This document shows positions 1 to 61,056 of a DNA stretch of 64,000 nt, one piece after another (positions within the stretch are counted from its first letter, which is position 1; every line of letters starts with the position of its first letter). The notes beneath the pieces were generated by a model. The model was not told the DNA's origin, searched no databases, and saw only the letters and a list, made by a program, of their open reading frames with translations. The position numbers and the translations under genes are program-made. The DNA comes from Casuarius casuarius (lineage: Eukaryota > Chordata > Aves > Casuariiformes > Casuariidae). The stretch is taken from positions 34,259 through 98,258 of the forward strand of contig PTFA01000499.1 in NCBI GenBank assembly GCA_003342895.1, read 5' to 3'.

Positions 1-2504
1 AGGCGATAACGTCATTCCCCTGCTCCTGTCTTTCAGGACATAAGAGAGACCTGTGAATCCACTTAGTGATTTCTTTCTTTATTTGCATCTTTATGGCAGT
101 TGTTTCCAAACAGCAGGAGCCAGCCTTCCCCAGTGCCTGCTGCTAATGTGGCTGGAGTTGGCATCTGATGGGGAAAGACTGATGCTCAAGGGTTGAAAAT
201 TGCCAGCCCCCAGCTGTCACCGGCAGGTCTGGGATGGTGACATGTCACAGTCCGGTCCTGATAGGAACTGTGCTTTCATGCCTTTTTTCCCCCTCTTCAT
301 TCCTGCAGAGAGATTAGTGTCACTTGTGTTGTGGGAGAGGTGTTAAATGAATGCTATTAGCAGAGCTTGGCAAGACCCGCTGCACTCCGAAGCTCTGCCG
401 TTCCCCTGTTTCTTGCACTGCTGAACCCTTTATTCCAGCAGAAGCCTTGGGTACAGATCCGCTTGTTCCCTGTGTTTCTCCTGCTGTCAGAGCCTGTTGG
501 CTTAGTGACCTCCAGCCTCCCAAGCTCTCCTTGAGTGGTGCCACGAGGGACCTGCTGGTGCCCCAGGTCCTCGTCCAGGCGTGTTTCTGCATCAGCTGCT
601 GCATTGCTGGGGCTCCATCCCCGAAGCCACCATGGGAGTGTTGGGGATAGCAACAATTCGCTGCGGCTGAGCAGAGGCTTTCGCAACCCTCTTCTCTTGC
701 TGCATTTGCAGCGTGTGCCAGAGGTCCTTCCTCTCCACTTCCCTCCTCCAGTTTCGTCTGAGCCAGGGACAGGGCATGAGTCACTTGTCTGAGTGATGCA
801 GGAGCTGTGCAAGGACGGGTTTATCCTTCCTGTGAATATGAAGCTGCAAGAAAAGGGAACTTGCTGCTTCTTTCCTCCCTTTCCATTTTCTCTCTCTCTT
901 TCCTCCACTGTGTGTGAAAATTCCAGTTCTGTTTCTAATCAGGGAAAGTCCTGGCAGGCATCGAATATCTGCTCACATTCGAGGACAAAAAGGAGAGTGT
1001 GTGTTTGTGTGTGCAGGGGAAGAGCTGCTTTCCACAGCTTGGAGAGGTTTTCCTCCTCCATTTAAACAGTCAAGCCAGTGTCTGGTCTGGCTGCTGATTT
1101 TCCTGGAGTTGAGCTCGCTGCCTAAAATGGAGCGGTGCGGAGCGAGTTCCCCCATGCAACCTGCTTGTTCCCTGCTCGCCTCCCAGCTTAGGAGCATCTC
1201 CTGAAGCGGCAGGTCCTGCAGGGGCTGCGTCGGTGCAGACACAGCTCGGAGCTGCAGAGTGGTGTTCCCACTTCTGTCCGGGCTCTGCGGTGCTCCAAGG
1301 GCGAGGAAGGATGGGGCAGCAAGAACGGCGCCTTGCTGGGATGCAGGAGATCTCGCTTCAGTCCCTTCCTTTGCCACCAGTTTTCTTTGCTGCTGTCTCC
1401 AACCCCTTCTGTGGCCCGTGCTGCTCATGCTGCCTTGGTGTGAGCATGGTGGAGGCTACGAGCTGTTTGCATGGGGCTCGGCGGCTCTTTCCGAACCTGT
1501 CTGCAGCCTGCTCCTCGGGGTCAGTTCCCCTTGCGATCATGGACTCCAGTGATTTCATTCCAGAGCAAAGCCTGGCCGGTGCTGGGGAGCTCACGAGCCG
1601 CCCCGGCCCTTCGCTTTGCAGCTGGGCGGGCAGCAGGTGCCCCCCTGCCGCGGCCGGGCAGCGGCCGCGTGGCCTGAACAGGGCCACCTTGTTCCGCGGC
1701 TAATCCCCGGCCCTCCCGACATCCCGATCCCGTGGGGTTCCTCCAGCAGATTCCAACCTTCATGTGTTTGCCGAGACAATGTTCTTGTTTGTCTGGAGTT
1801 GAGTTTCCAAAGAATTTCAAAGCAAAACAAAACAAAAACAATCTGCTTTCAGGTTTTTATGCTGCTAAACTCCCAGTTTAGCAGCAGGCTGGCTTTGGAG
1901 GGCTTTATAATTAATGCTCTCTCTGTGCTCCTGGCTTCCCGCTCCTAGGCTAATGCTTGCCTCGACATTCCTCAGGCACAAGCTGTGCTTCTGCATCCCA
2001 GCAAAGGCAGTTGCAGATTATTTATTTGCAATAGAGTGGCCTCAGCTTTGGCCTCGCCTGCTCGCAAACGCGACCATCTCGGTGGCTCTGCTGGTTGTGG
2101 AGCAGGAGGGTCCGAGCGGTGCCGACGCAGGAGGCAGCGTGGGGAGGATGGGGGCTCTCAGTCCGGGGGCTCCTCTGCATCCCGCGGGGCAAAGCCGACC
2201 CTGCCGTCGAAAGAGACGGGACTGCACAGCTCCTGCCCCTTGTTGCTGATTTGCAGCCTTGGCTCCGCGGCGGGAAGACGCGGGCACTGGATAACAGTGG
2301 TTATCCTGATGATAACTCTGCTGCTGCTATTTGTGCCTCCCCTCTGTTCAGACCTGTCTGCCTCCGACGTCCCCATCCTCAGCGCTCGGACACCTTCTGC
2401 AGAGCCTGCTGCGCGCTTGCAGCTGCTTTCACTGCATCTGCTGCTGCCGTAGGGGCCAGGACGCAGAAGGGATGAAGGGAACAGGGTTCAGGTCTGCGGG
2501 CAGG

Positions 2505-2600
2505 TGTGTGTGACCTTAAATCAAATTTGCGCCTCAGTTCTTCGCAGGTAAAACAAGAATGTTATAATCCCTCCCTGTGGCTTGTGCAAAGTGCTCCGGT
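2505..2600. repeat. MIR-like SINE remnant
   Basis: TGTGTGACCTTAAATCAAAT, TTGCGCCTCAGTTCTTCGCA and GGTAAAACAAGAATGTTATA follow the MIR core order (TGTGACCTTGGGCAAGT, CCTCAGTTTCCTCAT, TGTAAAATGGGGATAATA). Diverged, with approximate limits. Confidence 0.55.
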
Positions 2601-3837
2601 GGCTGAGAGATTAGGATCAAGACAGGGCAGTTCTGTTAGGAGCAGTCCTTAAAAGCAAAAGGACAGTGTTAATTGGCAGCAATTTGACCCAAAAGCAGCA
2701 GCCTCCCAGCCTTTGAGGCTTTTATTGTGAGCGTTGTGTCAGCTCGCAGGGATGTGATCAAGCGCAGCTCAGCTTTCAAGAAAAGGGAAGATTGCTTTGC
2801 CTTTGCTATGGAAAAATACTCGAAAACATGTGTCAGGAGACCTAAAAGCTGAGTTTCTCAAGGGATCTCATGGTGATTCTCCCCTTCCCTGCTCCTCCCC
2901 CCCCCCTTTTTTTCCCCCCTTTCCGGGACAACTCGTGACTTTTGCACGGGCGCAGCCGGTGACTGCAGCTCCAGTGCTCGTTTCCCTGACCGCATGTTTT
3001 GTGCCAGCGGATTGCTGGTGTCAGTACGCTTAACTCATGGCCCCGGGGCTTTAGGTATCTGGGGTTTTGTTTTTCTTCTTAAGACAGCGTTTGGAAGGGC
3101 CTCGGAGCACTTTTCCTCAGAGGAGGGAGAATTGCCGGGGCAGCGATGAGGTCCATAGCTGCAGATCTGCTGGTGCCCCGGCACCGGGAGGGGGAAGCGG
3201 CCGGGGCTGGTGGCGGCCGGGGCTGGTGGCCTGGCGGAGTGTGCTGGCACGTCGGCTCCTTGGGGGGACGTTGCCAGGGATTCTGGGAAAGGGCTGCAGG
3301 GATTCCTTGATTTATTATTTCTTGTTTTAAGGTTTGTTGTTTTCCTTTTTTCTTTTATAAAACAAGCCCCCAGGAAGGGGTTTGAAATACCATGATGCGT
3401 GATCCCGAGTGCATTATAAACCTTAAACGATAGCAATCTGGCCATTATTAAAATACCTTCCTGGGCAGCATCTATCTAAACAAGCCTGTCTAGGAGGCTG
3501 TTTTCCTTGACTCCATTTCAGCCCCGTTGCACATAATGACCTGTTCTGCTGCCAGCAAGCAGAAAAGCTGTAGGGTTTGGGACAAATTGATTTCAGGAGA
3601 TGTTGGTCTGCAGAGAAATCCAAGTACATTTCTTTCCCCACTTTGCATGGAAAGCTATTTTTCTTCCTTGCTGCCTCATCCTAGCCAAGAAAGAGGCTCT
3701 GATGTGAACTCGCTTGGCAGGAGAGCAGGATGATTGGTAATTTCATCTGCTGATTCCTTTCTTTTCGTTTAACCGTTTGACTGTTCTCACACCAGCGACT
3801 CCTAGGAGCGCAGGATGCGTTGTTTTCTCTTCACCTG

Positions 3838-4560
3838 CCGCCGGGTCCGGGCCGGCGTGCTCAGCCCGCGCGCCGCTGCGTCGCTCCCCGGCGCTGGTCG
3901 AGGGGCGCCTGCGGGGCCGCGGCCGGGATGGCCGGGATGTGCTCCGGGCTGGCCGGGACGTGCGTCGGGGTGGCCGGGGACCCGTGCGGGCACAGGCCCT
4001 GCGCTCAGGCAGCCAGCCGGCTTTGCCTGTGTTTTCCCCCAAACGCCAGGGCTTCTGCAGGGCTTTGCCGGCTCCGGCGCCCTTTCTCCGCTGCTCCGTG
4101 CTGCCGCGTGGGTCCCCGGGGTCAGCGTGGCCGAGCGGGGAAGGAGCTTCCCCGTCCGGGCCGGGGAGCAGCTGCCCGCGCTCGGCTGGCTCCGGCCCTT
4201 CCCTGGCGGGGGGCAGCTCGCGCTCTGTTAAGCTTTTATTGTACGGAGGGAAAAAAGGAAGGAGAAGGAAGCAAAAGTCCTTCAGGTCACACAGAGCCTT
4301 GGTCTCGGGAGGGGAACGACGGCCCTGTTAGCTGTCGAAGCCTCGTGCTGGGGAGCGGAGGGGAAGCCGCCAGCCTGCTCTGTCCCGGCGAGGGTCTGGC
4401 CGCGGCCGGGGTCTCTGCGCTGGCGGAGGGCCCCGGACGGCGGCGGCGGGGAGCAGCCAGCCTGCCTTGTCCCCGCGCGGTCCCTTCCCCGCGGCAGCGG
4501 CCGGGTCTCGTGCCGGCCCCGCTGTGGGCGAGCTCCCTGTCCAGACTGCTGGAAATAGCA
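3838..4560. promoter_or_regulatory. CpG-dense block in the long intron
   Basis: CpG is frequent here compared with adjacent intron DNA. The block includes a short run of GGCCGGGA(T/C)GT-like units at 3921-3980. A second block lies at 5165-5770. Intronic CpG islands can mark alternative promoters, but no first-exon structure was recognised, and GC-rich DNA is common in compact bird chromosomes. Confidence 0.35.
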
Positions 4561-5164
4561 GGGTGAAATTAACTTCCGCAGCAATGGGGTGCCCTTGTGC
4601 GCGGAGACAGGTTTGGCTTTTCCAAGGGAAGGGAGCGTGTTCATCCCTGCCAGCGGCCGCCAGGACCGACGGCCGCCAGGGCTGGCCTCGCCCTGCCCCA
4701 GGCCTTGCTCCCCCTTAGTCTCGTTGGACCCCCCTCCCGGAGAAAAGCCATCCCAGCGACCTGGTCGGCCATGCCCCATGTTCCTGCTGCTGGAAGTGCC
4801 TCATTAAGGAAGAGCAATTAGCAGTTCGTTGGCTGTCCTCCACGCGGCCCTGGCCGGGCTTCGCTGGGAGCCGCTGGGCTGAGGCCCCGGAGGAGGAGAC
4901 GGGGGCCGGGGACAAGGCAGGAATTGCCCAGCAGGACTCGTCTCCAAGGTGCCACCTGGGCCTCTCCCCTAGGGACATCGAGGCCGGGTCAGGCTTAGCC
5001 TCGGGCTGTGCCTGACTGACCGGGGAGCGTGTGTGGCCCCCGACCATCTGCCCTGGGACGTGGCTGCGATGCTGTGCTTGCCGCAGAGATGGANAAGCTG
5101 AGGCACTGAGACGGCTGTTGCGTTAGCTCAGGCTGGGTTTCCCCGCGATCCCTGTGTTTGCCCA

Positions 5165-5770
5165 CCCTTGGGCTCGGAGTCGGTGCGTGGCGAGGAGGGA
5201 GCTGAGCCCCGGGTTTGGGCCCTGCCGCGGTGGGGCTGCGCCGTGGAGCGGCTGCGGCGGGGTGAGGTTGGAGGTCTGCCGAGCGCGGCGGAGGAAGGTC
5301 CGGCGGGAGGCCGCCAGCCTGGCCCCGCTCTGCCGCCGGTGCCGAGGCGTTGGCTCCCCGAGCTGGGGGTCCGTCCCGCGGGCCAGCTCCTCTCCGGAGG
5401 GGCTGACTGTTCTCCCCACCTCCCCGGAGAGGTGGTCTCGCTGCTCTTCAGCAGGGTGATGCACAGACAGCTGTAACGAAAGCATAACTACCACNCGGCC
5501 TGCCTTTAAAAACAGCCCCGCTCCGGATGGCTCCGCTGGAATTTCCCTCTCGTGGTGGCCCCGCTCGTGGCTCGGCAGCGCCTGGATGAGAGCCCGGCGG
5601 CCGCGCTCTGCGGAGGGCGAGGCGGCACCTCCGGCGGGAGGGGGCTCGGAGGGGCCTGGGGGCAGCTCCGGTGCGGGCGTGTGCCCGTGGCTCGGGCGCT
5701 GGGGCTGCGCGAGCGTCTCGTCGGGCGTCCTGGCCGCCGGCCGCCCTGCCGTTTCTGCTCCGAGCTAAAC
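5165..5770. promoter_or_regulatory. Second CpG-dense block in the long intron
   Basis: CpG-rich from the GCTCGGAGTCGGTGCGTGGC region to the abrupt switch to AT-rich sequence (CATTATTTATTTATTTATTA) at about 5765-5818. No coding resemblance. Promoter function is a guess. Confidence 0.3.
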
Positions 5771-8700
5771 AACTTGCGAGAGTATTTTCCAAAATTCATT
5801 ATTTATTTATTTATTAGCTTGGTTTTCTAAGGAAATGGGGAAGTTTTGAGATTGCAACTCCCTCTCCCAAGGACATCTGTGTTCCTGAAAACAGGCAGCT
5901 GGGTTGAAGGAAAAAGGCTGTGTTAGACCCTCCTTTCCCCGGATGGGAGGTGGCCACGTGAACAGCCTCTATCAAACACCAGAGAATCCGCCCGTAGCTG
6001 CTCACCCTCCAGGCGCGGATTTGTAGGAAACCAGGTTTTGTTGTCCCGCTGCTGTTGGAATAACTTCCCGTTTTCAGAATAAACTGCCCGAGTTGGTGCA
6101 AAGGCCCAAGGGGCGGTGGCGGCTCCAGGGACGGGCAGGTCGCGTGCCGGGAGGTGCCGGGTGGATGTTCCCGCTGGCGGGGCCGAGGCGTCCCCGTCCC
6201 TCGCAGCGGTTGGCGGGACCACGGGTGCCCTTCGGGGCCGGAGTTTGGCTCTGTGCATGCCCTGTTAACGTACTCTTAATTAAGGAAAATTGTCCCCAGG
6301 AGCAATGTTTGTCCATAAAGCGTTTTGCTGTTACAGAGAATGTCTTGTTCTCCGGGGGGAGGATGTGTGTGTACAGAGGGAAGAGGCAGAAATGCCTCCA
6401 GATTATGGTATTATGTAAATGTATCAAATGGATCATTCCATATAAAAAAGAAAGTAGGAAACCGATGTATTTGAGAAGCCCTGGGGACTGCATTCCTGAC
6501 AAACCTTCATTCCTCCTCTGGAGGCGGTTTTGAACTGAAACATTCTGCAGCTTCTCCAAGATTTTATTCTTTAGAAATCGTGTTTCCGTTGACTCTTCTC
6601 CTGCACGCGGGCCCGCTGCCGCGCGGCGGGGAGCTCGGGCACCAGCTGGGGGGTGACTTCACCCACAGGTTGGCCACAGCCTCCCTTGGCCTGGCTGGTC
6701 TCCGATCTCCGTGATCTCTGTGCATCTTCCTCCGCGCCTGGTCGCTGCAGCCCAGGCGCCTCGTCCGGACACTTATCTCCTACTGCCAGACAAGCTGAGC
6801 CCCGCTCGTGTCTGGGGTCCCGTCCCCTGCGGCTGAACCAGGTCCGTTTTCTGCTAGAGGGAAGCTGCTGCCTCTAAAGCTTTGAAAGCAAGAAGTTTTA
6901 AGCTGGTTTTAGAACCAGCTGTGTTTGAACATAAATTTTTTTAATCTGAAATCAGCCTGCACGCTTCAGCAGCAGAGCCCAGTTCAGCTCCTTGGCCTGT
7001 CCCATGCGCTGGAGCGAGGGTGGCGGGGGGGGACGTCGTGCGAGTTGCTCTGCGCTTTGCGTCAGAAGCGGTGGGGCTTGCGGCCGCTTCGGAGGGGCTT
7101 CCCAGCGGAGCGAGGACCTTCCCGAGCGGTGTCCTGCTCCAGGCACCCCACGAGGAGGGCTCTCTCCTAGGAGTAGTGGAGAGGTTTGGTTTCTTCCCGA
7201 CTGCTGCCGGCAGAGCGCTGACTTCCAAGCTGTGGGCTCACCTCGCAGCTGGTTTCTGCTGCGTGCTGCAGGCGTGCACGCGTCGGGTGAGCCTTTGGGC
7301 TGCACACGTCTTAACCCCTTTCGAAACTAGTTGCTTCGAGCTCGTGTTGAAATCTGTGTGTCACTCTGAGAGAAGATTGCGCATTTCCTTCCTTTTTGTG
7401 TCAGCAACAACTGATTTATTTGTGGACTGCACAGCAACTGATTCATGTGGAAGAAAGTTTGATGTGCTGGGTCAGCAGAGCCAGTTCCCCAAAGAGCCCG
7501 TGGGGTGAATCAGATGCTCTGCTGCTCCGCTAAGGGAGCAGAGAGCGTCTCCCACAGGAGCTCCCATGGCCAAACTGGTGGCACCAGTGTGTCCGAGCTG
7601 CTTGAGTAGGACAGAAGATATTCCCAGCCCCTTCAAGCCTAGGATGAAATTGGAATTGGAGAGGGGAGAATATTGTAGTGTGGTAGCGCCTGGGAAGGGT
7701 TGTAAGACCTGGTGGGACCACGAGCGGGGGTCCTGGGAGGTCACCTTTAGCAGGCTCTTCGTGGCATGCTGGCTGCAGAGGCTCCTTCAGCGTCCTTCAC
7801 CCATGGGGTGACCACGGAAAGGAAGAAGGAAAAGCCAAGGTTGGGGTGATGCGGATTATTTTGGGGAAGAGCCTTTAGCAAATGCCTGGTCAGGGTCACT
7901 TGTGTTAGGATCAAGCTTGAATCAGGGAAACATCTGTGCAGGGTCAGTCTCAGCATCTGCTGAAGCGGCCAGCTTGCGGTGTCGGGCAACGCGCCTCCTG
8001 CGTGCTGACCGCGTTTTGTGCGCTCTCGCGCCCCTCTCCCCAAAGCAAAGCCCCCCTCTGCAGCCCCCCGAGCTGGCTGCAGTTCAGGCCAGCGCTTGTC
8101 CTGGGGCTGCTGGCGTCGGCCGCGGCTCTTTGGCCCTACCGAGGTTGGCTAGCTTCTTCCGGGAAGAGCCTTTAAAGTTGACAGTTCCCTCCTCTCTGCC
8201 CCCTCTGAAAGTTCATTTTCAAATGCTCCAGCAAATAAATACATCAGAGCAAATTAGTTTTGCATGTTGCAATTGCATGCAACCCCGGCGCTGGTTGAGC
8301 AAGGAGGAAGAGTCGGTTCTCGGATGGGAGCTGACCAGGAGCATTAGCTCGCCGGCCGGCCTGCCCGCACCGCCTGGGCTGTGGCGGTGGTGGCGGCTGT
8401 GGTATCCTGGGCTGTTTCTTCCATGAAGTCAGTGCCCTGCTTGTGCGGTGCCAGGGAAGCAGCCCTCCTGCTTCCCTCGCCAGTTGTCTGGGACAGGAAC
8501 GGTCCTGGAGGGGCAGCTGGGCTGGGGCACCCGGAGCCGTGGGCAGCTGGGGGGGACAGCGAGGAGCCGGCCGCAGCGCATCTTCCTCGGTGCCCTGCCT
8601 CCCGCGGGGGGAAGCGCAGGCCTGCAAGCGGGGAGGAAAAGGCTGCCGCGTTCACCGCTTTCCTCCCCCAAAGCAATCCGACAGGAGCGAATGGGGAGAG

Positions 8701-11700
8701 GTTTCTGCAAGTTAATGTTAGGGGTTAAAAATAGACCTTTGCTAAGTTAGCTTCCACCGAAAGTTCAAGAGGAAATCCAGGTTTAGCTGAAGGTACAAGA
8801 AAGAGCTGAAAATAATAATAATAAAAACTGATTCCTGTAAAGGGGGGGGGGGAGAGCGAGCAGGGAGAAAAGGAGCAATTTGAAAAACAAAAGCCTTTGA
8901 GGAGTGTAATGCTTTCCAGCTGCAAAAATACAGCCTAGGAGAAGAGCAAGTGCTTGCGTCACCTCCAGCTCCTGCGCCGCGCTGCGCCGTGCCGGGCTCC
9001 GGCCGTGCCGGGCTCCCACCTGGGCACGGCCGGGGGCCGCAGGAGCATCCCGCCGCGGGACGGGGGCTTTGCCCAAGCGTCGGCTGGGCGGGGGGGTCGT
9101 GCTGGCTTTGGTTTGCTCAGTGCCTTTGCTCCGCTCCGGTGGTGCAGGCCGTCGGTTGTACCTGGTGCCAGGAGGGACGTTCCCACCCCCCGGGACAGGG
9201 GATGGCCACAAACACTGCGTGGAGGAAGCTGTGGGCCCTCACAAGTGAATGATGTGGAATCTGTGATTTGTCTTTGGCTTTTTCTCTTCTAATTTTTATT
9301 TGGCCTTTCAATAGCACGTTTGTGAGCTTCCTCCCAGCTGGAGAAGCTAGAAGCTTCCTGCAGCGCAGCTGGAAGCCGTCAGGGAGGAGCAGGAGTCCTG
9401 TGACTCCGGGAGCCGAGGCTTCGGGGGAGAACAGAGTCTAGAAAAAGTCTAGAAAATGAAGCCTGCGCGAGCNCTGGTAAGAGAGCGGCCGATGTGCCGG
9501 CTGCTTCCAGCCAGACCCACACTTTGCAGCCCTTGAGGGAGGAAGGTGGTGAGGAAGAGGAAGCCTGCTCTTGGGAGGAGCTGCACCGCCGTCCCAAACC
9601 ATCCTGCAAACCAAAACCCGCTGAAAACCCTGGAGCTGGAAAGGTAGCGGAGGGGAGGCTGCCACAGGCAGGCGTCCTGCGTCCGGGGGGCCGAGTCCCG
9701 GCTTTGTGCTGTTGTCCCACCGGGCGCTTTCGCTGCACTCGCTGCCTGCTTTTCCAGTCCTTGGATTGCTGTGCTGGTCCTGTGACTCTGACTCAGAGCT
9801 ACGCAGGTTCCAGCCAAGATCCGATTTTTTGGGGAATTTTTGTGAATCCCCTTGGTAAAGCGTTTTTCACCCAGGCATGGCTCTGTGCACATCTCCCTCC
9901 CACCCTCTCCTCTCGTCAGATATTAATGAATCAGGGCTGGGGGGTGGCGGAGGAAGGGGCGGAGGACGGGATCGGCTGCCTTAGTCACAAGCGGGATGGA
10001 CGTGGGGGAGAGACAGCAGTGCGGTGGGACGGCGCGGAGCGGAGCTGCGGAGGAAGGGAGCCCTTCCAGAGAGCGTGACTCAGTGCGACTGAGATTTTAA
10101 AAGCGGAGCGTGGCCCTCGCCGGCTGCTGGTCCCCCCGCACCAGGCACCGGGCAGGGACATGCGTCCCCGCGAGTGTCCTCTTCCTTAGCCCTGTGCTGC
10201 CGGGGTAGCGCTTGGGTTCCCAAGCAGGGCCTTGGGGACGTGGAAGTAGTGGTTGGCACTTGCCCCAAACATCCCCGGGGCAGCTTGCAAAGGGTGGGAC
10301 GGTTGCCCTGTTCTAGGCAGAGCGCGAAAGCCCTGGTGCCGGGTGCCGCGCCGCTGTCTCCTGGTGGCAGTCCCGGCCGTGAGGTTTGCAACCGAGCAGA
10401 GCAGCCAGGATGCCGGCTTGCAGACCGTCCCGCCGCGCCGGTGGATGAGTCCCTCTTCCACAGGCTGCTTGTGCCAGCACTGGAGGCAGGCAGGCCCCTC
10501 TCCAACGTGCTCGTAGACCCAAACACCCGTCCTCCAGTGCTGAAGTCACGAAACGGCTTCCGCCCGCTAGCACAGGTCGCTGCGTCCGGCACGGTGTTCC
10601 TGCCCCTCGCCTGTTGCCTTTGGGGCACGGTGATTTTCAAAGGTTGGGGAACCACTTGCAGAGAGATGGTCCTTAAATTGTCTTTCCAGTGAGACGGAGG
10701 GGCATGTCGATGCCTTTATGGAGAGACCGTTGCAGTGGCTCCGGCTGCACTGGGCACGAGCCCTGCAGGTACTCGCTAGGCAGGGTGAGCATATGCATGT
10801 CTTGTCATCCAGCTGTGTCTAGTGCAGCCTTTTTAATAGGTTTCTGCTCAGCCTGAAGATTTCTGTTGTCAGTCGGCGTGTGGATACCCAGCAGCAAGTG
10901 AGGGAGAGGCGTCGGGAGTCCCGGCTCGCCGCTGCTCTCGTGCTTTGCCCAGCAAGACGACCCCTTGCAGAGCTGGGATTGCAAACAGCAGTCTGACTTG
11001 TGCCCCCACCCCAGCCGTGCTCCCCTTGCGTGTCAGGCGGTGTGCTCTCTGCAGGCCTTCAGCTTAGCTGGTTTGATGCTAATTCCTTGGCTCTGGCTGT
11101 TTCCACTTGTTTTTTATGAGGGATAAATCATGCTGGGCGATAGCTGCGAGACAGCGCCAGCCTCGCCTTTCCGGAGGGGAGGGGATAGCGCCGTTAGTCA
11201 TCGACTTGCAGCCCGAGGCCCCTGGGACCTGCGATAGCCAGCAAGACCTTCCTGTCCCTGGGGCAACGGGCTTGACCCGAAATGCAAGTGACTAAGATGG
11301 TCCAGATAGCTGGGAGACTTGGGCTCTGGAGGGGGGGCACCTGCAAAGTCATTGGGTTTTTGCGAGTTAGGTGTTTGTCACAAGTTAGGCAGTGCTTTGC
11401 GGTGCTAAAGTGCAGAAGGTCACGATAAAATCGGGCTGAGTCCTGCAAGCAGGAGGAGTTTGGGATGTTGCAAAAAGTCCTGGCTTGATTCATCCATTGC
11501 CTCTCTGCGTGCTCCCAGGCCTCTGCGCTGGTTAATAATTCAATGGCGTCTGGCCCTGCTCCCCGAGGCTGTCTGGGTCCCCACGTCCTCGGGGCACGGG
11601 CACAGGCCTGCTGCCCCCTCGTTCTGATCCCTTGGGTGGGGAGGGGGAGCTGCGATGTGGAGCGCCGACCTGCTTACCGGCAAGGCATTTCGGTGCACTG

Positions 11701-12318
11701 AGCTTATCCGACTTAACAGGCTTTCACTGGTTTAATTAAATACTCAAATGCTGCGTGCCAGAAGCTGTCTCGCACCTGCCTCTGGGCTTGGGGCGTTCTT
11801 GCAGCCCAGGAGCTGCACTGCTTCGTTCGCCGGGAGCTGCCTTCGGCCTTCTCCCCCCTCCAGTGCCCGCAGCCGAGGGTCCTCCTCCGCGCCCCGGCAG
11901 CGGTCCTGCTGCCTTCCTTGCCCGGCTCCTCCGATGTCTCTGATAACGCTGTTGCTCGCTGCAGCATTGGCCGGGAGATGACGGGTCCTGTCTGCCCCGG
12001 AGAGACCCGGGGTGGAGGGAAAGGAGAGGACGGCTTGCCGTGTCCATCCAAGGCTTCCAGGTGAAGCGGAGCCTTCCCTGGCGAGGCAGGGCACCAGCCT
12101 GGCTTCCTGGTGCCACAACCGCGCAGGGTGACCAGGCTCGGCTGCTTCTCGGTGCTCCAGCCCAGCCCCTCACGTGCCGCAGACTGCAGTTTCTCCATGG
12201 TGCACAGTTCCCTACTTCCCAGCCACGTTTGTGTTTGAGATGCCCTGGTGGGCTAGGAAGCGGTCAGAGACCCAGCGCGTTCATCCCACGTAGGCATGGG
12301 TCTGCCTGCCTGCCGTAG

Positions 12319-60070
<47,752 letters not shown>

Positions 60071-60544
60071 GGCAGGGACGGGCCAGTGCCTGCGGGGCAC
60101 GGACACCCGGGGCAGGCGGGGGGCCGGGGGGAGCCGAGAGCCACTGTATAAATGTACAAATGAAGGATTATTACTTTTCTATGTGAGCAGTATTATTACC
60201 TGTATATTCCCCGGTACCGGGCCTCGGTGCCCCTCATTGCCAGATCTGGCTTTGGTTTATTTTAAATCTCTTTCCATGGGGCCCCCCCCTCCCTTCCCCT
60301 GTGGCGGCCGTGGGTCGATCTGGGGCGCGGGGGCAGCTTGGGAGCGTGGGGAGGGGCCGGATGGTTGGCGTGCCGTGGCACAGGCCGCGGAGCCGCGGCG
60401 CAGGGACGGCGAGGGCCGGTGCCCGGCGCTGCGCGTTAAACGGAGAAAAGGGGATAATGCAAAAAGCAGGGCACAGGCAGCAAAGGGTCCAGGCAGGAGG
60501 GTGCAAAGAGCAGGGGCTGCACCCCTCCCCGTTCCCCCCACCTC

Positions 60545-60660
60545 TCTGCTCCCTGCATCCCCTCCGCATCCCTGCATCCCTTCCACATCCCTGTATCCTC
60601 TCCCCATTCCCCCTCTCCCTGCATCCTCTCCCCATCCCTGCATCTTCCCTCATCCTGGTC
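60545..60660. repeat. Degenerate ~19-bp tandem repeat in the 3' UTR
   Basis: Several imperfect copies of CTCTCCCCATCCCTGCATC occur in a pyrimidine-rich stretch. Unit length varies, so it is a decayed minisatellite. Confidence 0.6.
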
Positions 60661-60938
60661 CTCCTTCCCTGCCCCCCCACGTGGCCTCTGCGCTCCCCCC
60701 GCCACCTTTCTCGGCTCCCCCCATCTCTCCCTTCCCTTCCCTTCGTGGCATTTTTGGCTCTCCCCGCTGCTGGGGGGGCACCTGGCGAAGCCCCCGGGCC
60801 CGGCTACTGCGGTCCCGTGCTCCGGCTTGCCTGCACCTCGCCCGCTCTCCAACATGCGCATTTTTTAACAGGAGAAAAAAAAAAGACACTCAAAAAAAAC
60901 AAAACAAAACACGGAAATGACCTAGCTTTTATAGTAGA

Positions 60939-60944
60939 AATAAA
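60939..60944 (+). terminator. LRP1: Upstream AATAAA
   Basis: A perfect AATAAA inside AGTAGAAATAAATGAACG. It could give a 3' UTR about 120 bases shorter than the distal site. Confidence 0.4.
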
Positions 60945-61056
60945 TGAACGCATGTGGGGGGAGGGCAGGGGGCGACCCCATCCTTTTATTGGGGGGAAAT
61001 GTTTTAATAATTTTTGCTGGATTACTTTACAACTAAACAAAACAGATATTGTTATA

